Assembly (NCBI GenBank): GCA_003313425.1
Contig: NHZP01000005.1
Span: 992,001 to 1,056,000 of the forward strand
From: Pseudopyrenochaeta lycopersici
Taxonomy: Eukaryota > Ascomycota > Dothideomycetes > Pleosporales > Pseudopyrenochaetaceae
DNA: 64,000 bases
Reading direction: 5' to 3'
How positions within the stretch are numbered: position 1 is the stretch's first letter; each line of letters opens with the position of its first letter. The notes beneath the pieces are model-generated. The model saw only the letters and a list, made by a program, of their open reading frames with translations, searched no databases and had not been told where the DNA came from. Positions 1 to 10,863 of this stretch are shown here, piece by piece. Made by a program: the position numbers and the translations under genes.

Positions 1-524
1 GAGTAGGAGGGGCCTTGGGACGCGACATGGTAGGTATATTCAAGGCTGGGGGAGACATTTCACAGCAAGAAAGTTTGATCGAACTTTGGTTCAAGTACTA
101 GGTATCGTCAAGCGCGCCTTATAAACCCCCCGAGGTACTTGCCTAGGCAGCACAATTCGATATGCGGAAGCGCTTGGTGTGTGGTAAGTACGCGCGTTCG
201 GCAGCTAGCATGATCCTGAACTAGCAAGATCAAGAAGATTTTAGGTCGTGAGCCATATAAGACGTCTTATTTTAACCAACGTGGTTCCTTTTAGACAGTA
301 GAAGGGAGTGTGATTGTCCTCGATTTGGTCAAGGCTCCGTGGTTTGCTTCCGCCTGGGGGGCGCCTCGGCTAACGGCGGTTCATCATGCTGTGATCCCCG
401 GCTTGGATGCACAGCATTTCAGGGCTGGATTCTCAGGCAATTGAGCGGACTTTCTGAGTTTTGGAACGGACGACGTGCAGGATTATATTCTTCCAAGCTA
501 ATTGTGGCACAACACGCGTACAAT
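1..524. other. upstream region without a recognised gene
   Basis: No convincing coding sequence was seen. The frame of the next gene is open from 339, but the residues before the methionine at 525 look nothing like the family, and the mitochondrial presequence starts at 525. This stretch is therefore probably promoter and 5' UTR. Confidence 0.5.
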
Positions 525-1473
525 ATGCCTTTTTTGCGACCTTGTTCACGGGTAATACTGCGCCCAACTCAACGGTGCGCATATGCAACCACACAATCAC
601 CAGCGATCAACGTCACCAACGTTCCAGCGCCACATTGTGGTAGCATACGCATCCTTTCACTCAATCGACCCTCCGCGCGCAATGCTATCTCGAGACAGCT
701 GCTTGCCGAGCTGAGCCACCAAGTAAACAGCATACATGATGAAGGAGAAGCAGGTTCAACAAGAGCTTTGATTCTAGCTAGCGATGTGGACTCGAGTTTC
801 TGCGCGGGTGCAGACCTGAAGGAGAGGGCGACATTCACGCAGGAAGAGCAAGTCCATCGTCGCTCTCACACCGATCTATAACGGCTAACAAGTGCCCTGC
901 AGTACCGCCAACTTTCTAGCTTCCCTTCGAGGCACCTTGACTTCAATATCAAGGCTACCCATACCCACCATATCAGCGCTTGCTGCGCCCGCCTTCGGTG
1001 GCGGCCTTGAGCTTGCTCTCACAACACACATGCGCATATTCGCGTCCAACACCACCGTCGCTTTGCCAGAAACCCGACTGGCAATCATACCAGGCGCAGG
1101 AGGAACATACCGCCTCCCCGCTTTGATTGGACTGTCACGAGCACGCGATTTGATCCTCACGGGGCGAAGAGTTGCAGCACCGGAAGCCTATTTCCTTGGG
1201 CTGTGCGACCGGCTAGTAGAAGTTACGCCGGAGGAAGCAGCACAGGAAGGTGCGTCGCGGAAAAAGGTGCTGAACGAAGCCATAAAGCTGGCAAGAGAAA
1301 TCTGCGAGGGTGGTCCGATCGCCATCAAGGCTGCGCTGGCGGCGGTTGAAGGGTGCGCGCTGGGCGAGAAAGCAGAGAATGCCGCGTATGATATTGTCGT
1401 AAAGACAAAGGATCGTGACGAGGCACTAGTTGCATTCAGGGAGAAGAGGAAGCCTGTCTTCAGGGGCTATTGA
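525..1473 (+). CDS. mitochondrial enoyl-CoA hydratase/isomerase (AUH-like, probable methylglutaconyl-CoA hydratase)
   Basis: Crotonase-fold enzyme that hydrates an enoyl-CoA. The closest recalled relatives are the AUH type, which acts on 3-methylglutaconyl-CoA in mitochondrial leucine breakdown. Exons are 525-847 and 903-1473, giving 297 residues. The first about 25 residues are basic and hydroxylated with RCAYATT, like a mitochondrial presequence. Next come the crotonase N-terminal motif LNRPSARNAIS, the oxyanion-hole segment SSFCAGADLKER, then PAFGGGLELAL and PETRLAIIPGAGGTYRLP, which carries the catalytic Glu region. The intron has a GC donor (GCAAGT at 848) and a CAG acceptor at 902. Only this choice restores frame and gives EDTANFLASLR, as the family expects; the GT at 852 breaks the frame. 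It is convergent with the HIT gene, with stop codons about 115 bp apart. Exact substrate is an inference. Confidence 0.85.
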
Positions 1474-1587
1474 ACTATGTACGCATAGGCAAATCATCTC
1501 TAGCATTCAAGAGTTGCCCTGGCCCAATTTGCTTGAGCGGGTTTGCCAACGCTGTACAACATCATCACGGTGTCGCCTCCATAGTCT

Positions 1588-2106
1588 CTACATCTTGGAC
1601 TTGATTTCTTCCAGCAGCTTTGTGAGCTCTCCCTTGTCCGCTTGCTTCGTAGGCCACCTGATGCCTAATCCCTCGTCCTCATTCGGCTTTGGAATCAAGT
1701 GGAAGTGCACATGATCGACTACTTGGTGCGCAATCTTGCCGTTATTCTGCAGGATATTGTAGTCCTGTACGCCCTGTGCTATGGCGATTTTCTTCGTTAC
1801 TGACAAAACCTCGGCGAGCTGGTCATCCGGGATGTCGTGGAGTTTGGCACCGTGGTGTTTCGGAATGATGAGCTATTGCACAGGCGTTAGCTGAATCCCG
1901 ATTTTCCTTGCTGTAGTATTTGAAACTTGAGCCATACCGAGTGTCCCCTGCTCAAAGGCCCAATATCTAAGAAGGCAAGCGTTTTCTCGCTCTCAAAGAT
2001 CTTCATCGAAGGGATCTCGCCTATGCCATCGCTTAGCAACACCCCGACGAATTGCAAAGAATAGTGTACCCTTGATGATCTTGCAGAAAATACAGGCTGC
2101 GGCCAT
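1588..2106 (-). CDS. HNT1: HIT-family nucleotide hydrolase (HNT1-like adenosine 5'-monophosphoramidase)
   Basis: Small histidine-triad protein of 134 residues, the usual length of HINT/Hnt1 proteins, which hydrolyse AMP-lysine and related adenylates. Exons on the minus strand are 2106-2070, 2020-1938 and 1872-1588, with introns of 49 and 65 nt. The N-terminus reads MAAACIFCKIIKGEIPS, with the zinc-ligand-like CxxC typical of HINT. The triad is HVHFHLIPKP near the C-terminus, preceded by DYNILQNNGKIAHQ. All splice sites are GT-AG and phases agree. Family assignment is secure; the cellular substrate is not visible from sequence. Confidence 0.92.
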
Positions 2107-2693
2107 TGTGGTGCTCAATATTGCGTATTTGGATTCGTACTGAGTTGGTATTATTGGTAGGTTGAAAGCATTGAAGATGACGCAGCTAAGCCTGAGCTTC
2201 CTTCATAAGTGGGATGTGGGGTAGCTCCGCCGCCGGGTCGGTTCCGCTTGTGGTGTGCAGACGCTAACAAGAGACAACAGCGAATTCTTTCAAGGGATAT
2301 GAAGATGATCACTGTTCCTATATTTACGTTGAAACGATATACTAAGCTTGCCTTTGATTCTGCCTGTACTTTACCGCGCCATATGCCAGAACGTTGGCAA
2401 AAGAAGCAAAGGTGTCGTTTCTTCTGCAAAAAGTGTTGGTTTCCAGCAGCTCTCATCCCACGTCTCATAAGTTTGTATGACAAGCGATTGCTGTCTTGTT
2501 CGGTGTCTTGCTATTTGTCTAGAACAAGCAGCAAGCCACTCTCTCAGAGGCCTATAAGTAGAGGCCTTGTTACATCTGTAGATAGAACAACAATTTTCAC
2601 ATGTTTCATTAGTTTCAACAAAAAGTGGTTCATCATAATCAGTGTTTGATAACTGTTGCTCGAAGCAAGAAGCAAGAAGCAAGAATGAGCTCG
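2107..2693. other. intergenic stretch, no supported gene
   Basis: Two overlapping open frames lie here on opposite strands (about 146 codons on plus from 2209, and about 123 codons on minus from 2742). Neither resembles a known family, and the minus one runs into the 3' end of EFM5. A short tandem repeat of GAAGCAA (about three copies) sits at about 2662-2684. Confidence 0.4.
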
Positions 2694-3567
2694 TTAGGTT
2701 TCTTTCCATTTCCAAGCCTCGCATTCGAAATTCGCATAACATCTGAACTCATTACTGAGCCCCTTCGAATGCTTGATCTCATACTCGGTAGTCCTTGTGC
2801 CGACCTTACCATATAATTTGTTAGTGATGAGACTTTCCATGCGCTCTCCAGTGCACACGATAAGACGAAGAGATGCTTGCGTCCACGACTTTGCGAGCCA
2901 TCGCACCGTTAAGGCGGCTATCTTTTATTAGATCCGAGATCGAAATTTCCTAGGCATCTTGTCACTCACCTTTGGTCTGACAATCTGGACTCAGGAACGG
3001 TGGGTCACAAATAATGGCATCGAATGAGCCTTTCAATTCGGCGGGTAATTGAATGGCCTTTTCAAAATCATATCGGACAAACTCTTTAAACACCGCAAAC
3101 CGTTCATCATATTCAAGCAGTTTGATTTGCGGCTTCGACTGGTATTCTCCTGATGCCTTTTCAGAGTGAATAATAGCAGCAGTAAAGCTTCAGTGAAGCT
3201 GACTTACCAGCAGGTTCTTCAGCTGGATGAAAGCACTCGGAGCAGATACTACTGCTATTCGTGTCTCATCGGTCGCACCTTGGAGAAGCTGCTGTGCGAG
3301 AACTCTTGCTGTTTCGTCGCTATACCAGAACTGGCTCGCATTCCAATCTTCGGCGAAAGCTTCCATAGATAGCTTGCCCTCGAATTCATCTTCAGCCTGA
3401 CCTTTCAACTCCTCGAATTGCTTCTGTCTCGCCTCCCGCTCGCCATAAAATTCTTTCAAAGCGCCTAGCGCTCCCGCGGAGAGCTGTCTTTATTGCTTAG
3501 CTTTGGAGCCGGTTTCTGGCATGGAGACCTACGGCATATCATCATCATCGTCCTCGATTTGCGCCAT
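2694..3567 (-). CDS. EFM5: protein-lysine N-methyltransferase EFM5 (N6AMT2/EEF1AKMT1 family)
   Basis: SAM-dependent methyltransferase of 241 residues; relatives methylate a lysine of translation elongation factor eEF1A in the cytosol. Exons on minus are 3567-3533, 3487-3208, 3156-2970 and 2917-2694, with introns of 45, 51 and 52 nt, all GT-AG and in phase. The conserved start is DMPQLSAGALGALKEFYGE. The SAM region includes NASQFWYSDETARVL and VSAPSAF. The catalytic motif IICDPPFLS (family NPPY/DPPF) lies near residue 160. The C-terminus has the family signature SNEFRCYANFECEAW. It diverges from the LACTB2-like gene with 192 bp between start codons. Confidence 0.93.
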
Positions 3568-3759
3568 GTCAATTTGGCTTTTGCAATGTACGTGATGTGC
3601 CTGGAAAAACAGTACGTCGACATCTGGGGGGGCCGAGAAACGTTATCGATAAGGACGTGCCTCGGTAAGCGTGGTAGAGAGCCAGGTGAGAGCGACACAA
3701 TGTCCCTGCGGTTGCGATGTTCGCTTGCTCACTTTGCATGCCGTAGGACGTACTCGAAG
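3568..3759. promoter_or_regulatory. short divergent promoter between EFM5 and the LACTB2-like gene
   Basis: Only 192 bp separate the two start codons, which point away from each other, so both promoters must share this interval. No clear binding motif was picked out. Confidence 0.55.
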
Positions 3760-4692
3760 ATGGCAGAACCACTTGTACCTCTCCCAGTAATTGAGAAGCT
3801 TAGTAGTCGGGTCATCCGGGTTCTTGCTGGGAATCCCTCTAAGGTGAGCGCTATCGTTCACAACTGTAGATGATGCCTAACAAACTACCAGTTCACTCTG
3901 CAAGGTCTGCGGTAATTCTCCTCCACGCAGACATTGCTAAATTATCAAGGCACGAATACGTACATTGTCGGCCAAGGCTCGAGACGATTGCTTATTGACA
4001 CCGGCGAGGGAAAGCCAGAGTGGATTAGTTCGCTGAAGTCGGTGCTGAAGAAGGAGAAAATCACAATTGACAAGATAGTCTTGACTCACTGGCATCATGA
4101 TCATATTCAGGGCGTGCCTGACATCCTAGAGTACTCGCCAAACACCAAGGTGTACAAGAACGACCCCCACGAAGACTGGCTCGACATTCACGATGGGCAG
4201 AAATTCGAAACGGAAGGCGCAACATTGCGCGCTTTCTTTTGTCCCGGTCATACAACAGACCATATGGCATTCGTTCTTGAGGAAGAAGATGCAATGTTCA
4301 CTGCCGACAATGTTCTCGGTCAGGGTACCGCTGTATTCGAAGACCTTGCAGCATATATGAAAAGCCTCGATGGCATGACAAAGCAGTTTGGTGGTCGTGC
4401 ATACCCAGGTCACGGTCCAGTCATCAAAGATGGCCCTGCGAAGATCCTAGAGTATATTAAACACAGAAAGCAGCGGGAGAAGCAGGTCTTGGACGTCCTT
4501 GCGAAGGACAAGAAGGACGGGTGGACATCAATGGACATTGTCAAGGTGATATATAAAGACTACCCGGAGAGCCTGTGGGAGCCAGCGGAGAAGGGGGTTT
4601 TACAAATTCTCGATAAGTTGCAGAACGAGGGGAAGGTTACTCATGATACGGAGAAAGGTACGTGGGCGTTAGGTAAAAAGTCCAGCCTCTGA
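3760..4692 (+). CDS. metallo-beta-lactamase-fold protein, LACTB2-like (endoribonuclease-type)
   Basis: MBL-fold hydrolase of 279 residues. Exons are 3760-3843, a 13-nt microexon 3892-3904, and 3950-4692. This splicing rebuilds the invariant segment KFTLQGTNTYIVG; introns are 48 and 45 nt with a CTAAAT branch site. Metal ligands are in LTHWHHDHIQG, with later family motifs FCPGHTTDHM, FTADNVLGQG and YPGHGP. The C-terminal part (TSMDIVKVIYKDYP onward) is the winged-helix domain of LACTB2 proteins. Human LACTB2 is a mitochondrial RNase; related fungal proteins also act as thioesterases of aromatic polyketide synthases, but no PKS is nearby, so the housekeeping role is favoured. Confidence 0.88.
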
Positions 4693-4866
4693 ATGGCCAA
4701 TGAGACGATGCACTAGTGTAGCCATCAACAAGCGCTTGCCTTGGTGTACCCCGCGATATCCTTAATAATGTTGAAGGATTATTTTACACTTCCGCTTCTG
4801 AAAAGAAAGTCGAATAATTATTCAAAGTAAATATAATTTAAATTAGTTTCGAATTCTTCATCTTTT

Positions 4867-4962
4867 GACACAGTGCCAGAGTGGTTAATGGGTTAGACTT
4901 GAATTACTCATTCATGTCATCTAATGGCTTCGGCCTCGCGCGTTCGAATCGCGTCTGTGTCG
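4867..4962 (+). tRNA. tRNA-Ser (anticodon TGA) with intron
   Basis: The acceptor stem GACACAG (4867-4873) pairs with CTGTGTC (4955-4961), with discriminator G at 4962. The A-box region is TGCCAGAGTGGTT. The anticodon stem TTAGA/TCTAA encloses loop CTTGAA, interrupted by an intron of about 15 nt (about TTACTCATTCATGTC) just 3' of the anticodon. A long variable arm GGCTTCGGCC marks a class II tRNA. The T-arm loop is TTCGAAT with a five-pair stem. Anticodon TGA gives serine. Confidence 0.9.
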
Positions 4963-4991
4963 TAACCACTTACTTTCTGTGCGGAATTCAA

Positions 4992-5014
4992 TTTTTTCTT
5001 TTTGTAATTTTTTT
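4992..5014 (+). terminator. RNA polymerase III T-run terminator
   Basis: Runs of six, five and seven T residues start about 30 nt after the tRNA-Ser 3' end, as expected for pol III termination. Confidence 0.7.
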
Positions 5015-5710
5015 CTTGACCACGGCGCATGAATTAGACTTCCGCGTCTGTGGTAATGAGCGTAACATATGCCCTTGAAACCACAGCATTGAGTATTAAA
5101 TACTCCGTCAGCCAACACGAACGCATTCAATTCGTGTCGCTCTTTTGTTGAGGCTAAAAGTGGATGTAAGCCTTTCGCACTAAAAATTAGAATAAAAGTC
5201 GGCAATCAAGGAACACATGCGGTGAGGGAGCATTTCCCACAACGGTCCACTGACAGGGGACCCCCAGCAACATGCCCGGATTCGCAAGGCGGAAATCATC
5301 ATGGATTAGTGCCGCCTGTTTGGGGGCCGCTCAGGGACAGAAGGTGTCCATTCGTCCCCTTAAATTACCCGCATGCAACATCCTTGAGCTTAATCTATAC
5401 AGCAATACCACAAGGCTCACTGGGTCAGTCTGCATTCACTGAATCTATCCTGTAAGGGTAGTAATCCCTACGTTTACTGGGATATGCATCCTTCGCGCGG
5501 GAGCTTAATCTATCATCCCCTGCTTAAGACACAAATTTCACATCGAAGAGCCGCTCGACATGGATGAACCGCTACTCCGAGGTTGGGCGTGCTTAGCAAC
5601 CACACTGAAAAGTAACGTAGTCCTCAGCTCGTGAGCAGTCATTCTCAATGTCGCTTTCTGAGAAGATTTCCTCCTGCTTGGACTGCTCGTGAAAAGAGCA
5701 ATTTGGAGAA
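5015..5710. other. intergenic stretch, no supported gene
   Basis: Only short open frames without recognisable protein features. The 3' part is probably the promoter of the secreted protein starting at 5711. Confidence 0.45.
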
Positions 5711-8693
5711 ATGAGGGCCACACTTATCCTCAGCGGGTTGTCTACCGCTCTTGCACAAACTTGTTAGTCGTTTGTCATGTATCTTGACACGACGGCTGAC
5801 AACCACCAGCAATCTTGACTTCCAACATCCCTTCCAGCTCCTACGGCAGCTTGAGCTCTTTGCTGAGCTCGAGTGCCCACACTTCCTCGAGTAGCACGAA
5901 CGTTACGCCGCTGTCTATTGTGCCCAAATCAAGCGCGACCGTTGCTTCGAGCGCAGTAGTCTCTTTTCCATCTATCTCGCCGCCATCCAACCTAAGCAAC
6001 ATTGTCTCAGCTACGCCTGTGCCAACTACATACGAAAACCCATGGGCGGGAAACTTTTCGAGCCCACCTCCACATGGCACTGGTGAGTGTTTTTGGACTT
6101 TACTATAGTGATCTTACCTAAAACGTCTTCAGGAAGCGCATATGCGCTCCAGTGTCAGAATGCATGGTTCAGCTATACGTCAATCAATCAAGACTACATC
6201 AGCGCGACTATGTCTAGATACTACCTCACTTCCACGATTAGGAGTACCACTGTTTACGAAATTCAGTAGGATTTGCCGAATCATGGTGACTATGGGATCC
6301 GCACTGACGATTCATAGCACCGTTTATGAGACATCCTATTATACGCTCTGTGATGGCCACCCAAGAGTAATTACATCAACTCCCACGGCGACCTTGACGA
6401 CGACATTACCTCCACTGACAACTACAATCCTTGCTCAAGGTATAAGCCAGGTTAAATTTCCGAACCCCAATTGCACCGTCAGTTGGGACGACTGCCAGGG
6501 TCTTTGGTCTCGCTACAGCTCAGCATCAAGCGTCTACAACTCGATCTCATTCGAGCTGGCGAACACTGTTGTGCAAATGGGCCCTGGTGCTAAGTATTGG
6601 ATTGTTAACGGCGTCACAACCACCTTCCCCACGCCTTCGCCACAGACAGTTTCGCTCGGTACAGAGTACATTCACAAGTATTATAAAAGCGGACAATACA
6701 TGGTTGTGACAACTCCGCCACCCGGAGGATTTGTATGCGACTGCGGTCATATCATGACAGTTGGAGGACCTCCAGTTACAATACAGCATACTGTGGACTT
6801 TACGAACACGCCTTACACTCCGTCATGCCGAACAGAAAAGCCTACGTGTACTGCAAATCAGAGATGCCAAATTGATGGAGACAGAGTCGAGATCTTCTGG
6901 TTCCCGCCACAAACCAACGTCACAAGAGATATGTGGTACGTTCTGAAGTGCGACTTGCATATGAGACATTCACTGACTGTATATTCAGCGCTACCGCGCC
7001 TGATAGCGGTCCAATTACTAGCAGACCTCCGACCAACTTCACTTGGACCCCTATTACAACTGGCCCATATGCCGTACTGCCGGGAAACACTACCTGGTTC
7101 TCCGGCAACGTCTATGTCTCGCTAAACCGCATCAACGCAAGGTGCGACTGGAGTGGCACTTCGGTTGAAGTAGGATCAACACATCACGGGGAAATCCTTA
7201 CCATGGCACCATCGGAGCTCTTCTCGCAGCGTGCGTTCCTTACGAACATTGGGGAGCGATCTAGCATGGTCGACTTTGAACCCTATGCCTACAGTTTCAA
7301 CTTCAATGATCTTATCTCTCCATACCCATGGAGTGCCTGGAATGGTGGTTTCGACTGCGTGAAGACAAGTTGCACAACTATCAGTGGAGCTTATAATCCT
7401 TGGATTGCTGTACCGGAAGCTATCCGCCGTCTGGACCCTCAATGGGCGACTTGTGACCTCGCGCTATACGGACTCTATGATCCCCCAATCGCTTTGAGCA
7501 GTGTCGGAAACATGTTCGCATCGACTACTGCGCCGGTTCAGAACGGCCCCCAACCAACACCAGGCCAATCACCTCCACAGAGTCAAATCGAGCCCACGCA
7601 TACCCCACCTAAGCCTGGTGAGCCATTGCCATGGCAGAGTGACCCCGCTACGCCTGATCCGCCCATTATAGATCCTCCAGCTGACACTGGTCCAACCCCC
7701 CGACCGGACAACCCACTTACACCGGGAACACCGAACATGCCTGATCCAGAAAGCCCTACCTCTGACTCCAACCCTCAAAACCCTAGCCCTGGGCAAGATA
7801 CCCTGGTGCCAAACAGCCCCAATTCGCCCCGACCTGGTGTGTCGCCCGCACCCGTAATCCCGGGGCCGACCACCATTGGCTCGATTGGTACCACGCCGAT
7901 AGTTATCAACCCGACGAATCCAACTCAGATTATTATCGGAACTACGGCTCTCACTCCCGGTGGCTCTGGCATCACTGTGGGAGCAGGAACATCAATATCG
8001 ATGCTGGACCCGGGTCACATCATCATCTCTACGCCGGGAGCTCCAGCGCCATCAACGATCAATGTACCTCGGCCGATAGGAAATGGTGCCCCTATTCCAA
8101 CTGCTGGAGTTGTCCTAACCATGCAGAATGGCGATAGGGTGACGGCGACTGCTATACTTGGCGAAGGGCAGTCTGGCTCACGAACAGCAACAAGTATCCT
8201 CGTGAGCGGTACCTTGTTCTCTGAAGGAGGGCCGCCGATAACTCTTCCCAGCGGCGTCATTCTATCCGAAGCAGCTGGCGGAACTGGTATCGTTGTTATC
8301 AACCCATCATCTGGTGTGACGTCCACCATCCCGTTTTCATCCATTCCAGGCATATATAATACTAATACAACTCCCGCACCCACCGCAGTGATTACGATTG
8401 GTGGACGGACATATACGGCAATTACGCAGAGCGGAAGCGTAATCATTTCGGAACTTGGTCTCACCTTGACAGACGGTGGGCCAGCGTCGACGATCGATGG
8501 GACAACCATTTCCGACGCGGGAGAAGGAACGGGTGTTGTGGTTGGGACATCTACAGCGGGTTTCATTACACCCACAAGAAGTGGTGGAGCCAATAATGTA
8601 TTGCCTACAGGGACCGCTGCGAGATTATTTGCATATCCATGGGTGAAATATGGGTGGATACAATTGATGGGGTGGGTAATGGTGCTCTTATAA
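5711..8693 (+). CDS. large secreted Ser/Thr/Pro-rich cell-surface protein, probably GPI-anchored
   Basis: Not a recognised named family; no enzymatic motif is seen. Five exons (5711-5762, 5810-6082, 6133-6265, 6318-6935, 6989-8693) join in phase to 926 residues; introns are 47-53 nt. The protein starts with a signal peptide ending ...STALAQT. A Ser/Thr-rich stalk follows (about residues 20-110), then a Cys-containing region with several Trp and NxT/NxS sites (about 110-600). Next comes a Pro-rich spacer full of TP, NP and DP steps. The last about 270 residues are Gly/Thr/Ile/Val-rich imperfect repeats such as TIGGRTYTA, TLTDGGPAST and TTISDAGEGTG. The final hydrophobic run after ANNVLPTGTAARLF resembles a GPI-attachment signal. 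This layout fits a wall adhesin or surface glycoprotein. The exact start of exon 4 is the least certain junction. Confidence 0.7.
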
Positions 8694-8960
8694 AACTGTA
8701 TTTATCGATAATGAGTAATGTTTCAACCATGGATTAGCATGGTGATATTCAAGGAGCATGAGAGTTACAGTGCTTAATTGGTACACAAGTGTATTCGTTT
8801 AATCTGCCCGTAGGTGTGGTATCTCTAGCAAAAACAATCACGTCTACATCCCTGGCTAGTCAAGCTGGGGTGGGAAACAACTTCCGAGCCCTACCTGGCA
8901 AGATGTCCTACCATTACTTTATCTGTTCCATCACTATGGGTTGTATAGTTATCGAAGCAG

Positions 8961-9354
8961 TCAAACGTGCTTGGTGCCGAGACCGAGCGCGTTCTTGGTC
9001 TTGTCGACAATTGATCCGCCGGACGAGCCATGGACAGCCTCGTCCTTGGAGCGACCGAACTTGTCGCTGATAGACTGGGAGTTGGACTTGGTAGAGTCTG
9101 GAAGAACATGTGAGCCACGATTTGCGCTAGCTGCCTGTGGAGGTTTGAACACATACCGGGTTGAATACCTCGGACAGTCTTATCACCGGCACCAGTGAAG
9201 GCTTCTTTGGCTTTGGTGAGAGTTGACTTGGAGGAGTTTGGAGTCTGTTGCAAGAGGTCAGGGGTTGAGTACTGATTCCTTGGGCCAGATGCCTTGGACA
9301 TACAAGCGCTTCTCCAGCCTTGGTGGAGAAATCTTTGCGGAAGGCGTCAGACAT
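8961..9354 (-). CDS. HSP9/HSP12 family stress protein
   Basis: Small hydrophilic stress protein of 91 residues, homologous to yeast Hsp12 and Aspergillus Awh11; the family is lipid-associated and induced by stress. Exons on minus are 9354-9304, 9244-9157 and 9097-8961, with two 59-nt GT-AG introns. The family start MSDAFRKDFSTKAGE is intact, followed by PNSSKSTLTKAKEAFTGAGD, and the C-terminal signature GSSGGSIVDKTKNALGLG. The residues between (KSNSQSISDKFGRSKDEAVH) also match the family. It lies tail-to-tail with the large surface-protein gene. No clear CCCCT stress element was located upstream. Confidence 0.92.
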
Positions 9355-10863
9355 GATGGAAGCTGATTTGGTGGAGAAGTTGAATGTTTAGAATTAGGGT
9401 TCGAAGTGCAAGCAGCTGTTGATGAAGAAAGATTACAGATGAAGCCGAAGGCCATTTATATGCTGCTGTGAACACAGACAGCTACGTCATGTTCGTGATT
9501 GCCATTTGCCATGATAGTAGCAGAAGTGGTGACAGCTGCCCGCCCAGGCTTCTGGAAACCACGCAATCGTACTCGTGATACTACGATGCAGATCTAGCGT
9601 CACGGCAGTCTTAATAGGTGGTCTACCATTGATGATGGAGAATCCGCCTATGGTTGCTATTGGTGGTCTCTTTTCGTCGACTTGTGTCGCAATTGGAGGG
9701 CCGAAGGAGCAAGGGTTGTTGTAAGGAGCTGAAGGTATTACCATCAACAAACTTGTTTTGGGTCAGAGCTGGCGATATTCAGGAACATGCACAGTGACCA
9801 ACTGCCCCATGTGGAGGTGCTCAATGTCTTTCGAAGACTGGAAACATATCGAGATTCTGTGCGAACGACTGTTTGCTGTACGATGCTTGCCGCTGCTTAT
9901 TGAAGGTTGATAGTGGAACCAGAGCGATCGGTCCCTGCGCCGGAAGCGAGATCCACTTTCAGTGACATCATTTCAGCCTCGATATGCCATGCGCAACAAC
10001 AGGGTGCAGGAAATAAGCTTCGCAAGCCCGATCTCTTGTCAGGTAAAACTTGGTCGCTGCGCCTGAGCCTCGAAAGGCTGTCAGCCTGCTGACCTGTGAC
10101 GTACTCGACGGCCGCCTTTTTGTAGGCTGTTCGATTGTCAGGGCTGCCGTGCACGCCATTTTCATGCACGCAGATCGCTGGCGATGGCAAGGTTTCAAAG
10201 CCCTGGCAGCCCTCACGTGCCCACGTGTGCGAGGCGCATAGGTCGGGGGTCTGTTGATGTGGGCAAAGCTTCCAAAAGGCGGTCACGGCGAGAGCAACTG
10301 CCACGTCGCAGCATGGGCGAGGAGGTTGGAGACGACAGCCAGAACGGAACCTCTAATGCAGGAACAAGTCCCTTTCCAGCAGAATTAGTCGTCCGAGCAT
10401 GGGTAGGGCGGGCCATGATTGGCTGCTGGGCGAGGCTGGGGGATGACGTTCGTGTTGCGGGCGTTGCTAGGGCCGTCTGTTATGGTTACCAGCCATCTTT
10501 GCCAGCCACACCACCGAAACCCAACCTCACCATTTTTCGATCAGCAAAAGTAGTCGAGGCTGCAGGCAAAACCAGAGAAGTCACATTCCACGCTACCCAC
10601 TCCCATCTCACCAACGCTCTCAAGACTCTTTGCAACAGGAGGCATCTGACCATTGTTCCATCGCAGTCTCCATTCCGACCGAAACGCTCGCTTGAGACGG
10701 ACTCGACCGCCCGCACTCTCATTCCTCAATTGGAGAGAGAGAAAGAGACAGCCCAACAGCAGACGGTTGAGTGCAAGCCGCCGCACATCTCGCCCGGCCC
10801 ACTGGGGGCGCAGGGACAACAACTGGCCCACACGAGGCATTCTGAAGGAGAAACACGCGCACA
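9355..10863. other. 1.5-kb intergenic region, including the Fig1 promoter
   Basis: No gene is supported. Long open frames exist here (for example plus 10184-11023 and minus 10304-9897), but they overlap each other on both strands, have no family match, and the plus one runs through Fig1 exon and intron sequence. A minus frame at 9750-9487 has a vague resemblance to the repeats of the 5711 gene (PPIATIGGFSIINGRPP), noted separately. Confidence 0.4.
10214..10227. promoter_or_regulatory. two adjacent CACGTG boxes
   Basis: Perfect CACGTG hexamers lie at 10214-10219 and 10222-10227, 8 bp apart start to start, about 640 bp upstream of Fig1. This palindrome is bound by bHLH factors such as Cbf1/Pho4 in yeasts. 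The pairing is seen; a function is an inference. Confidence 0.35.

Noticed and set aside
2209..2742. Overlapping open frames on both strands before EFM5
   Set aside because: They mirror each other, lack family features, and the minus one overlaps the confirmed EFM5 3' end.
3760..4692. LACTB2-like protein as a polyketide-synthase thioesterase in a biosynthetic cluster
   Set aside because: No PKS, tailoring enzyme or cluster regulator is adjacent; flanking genes are housekeeping.
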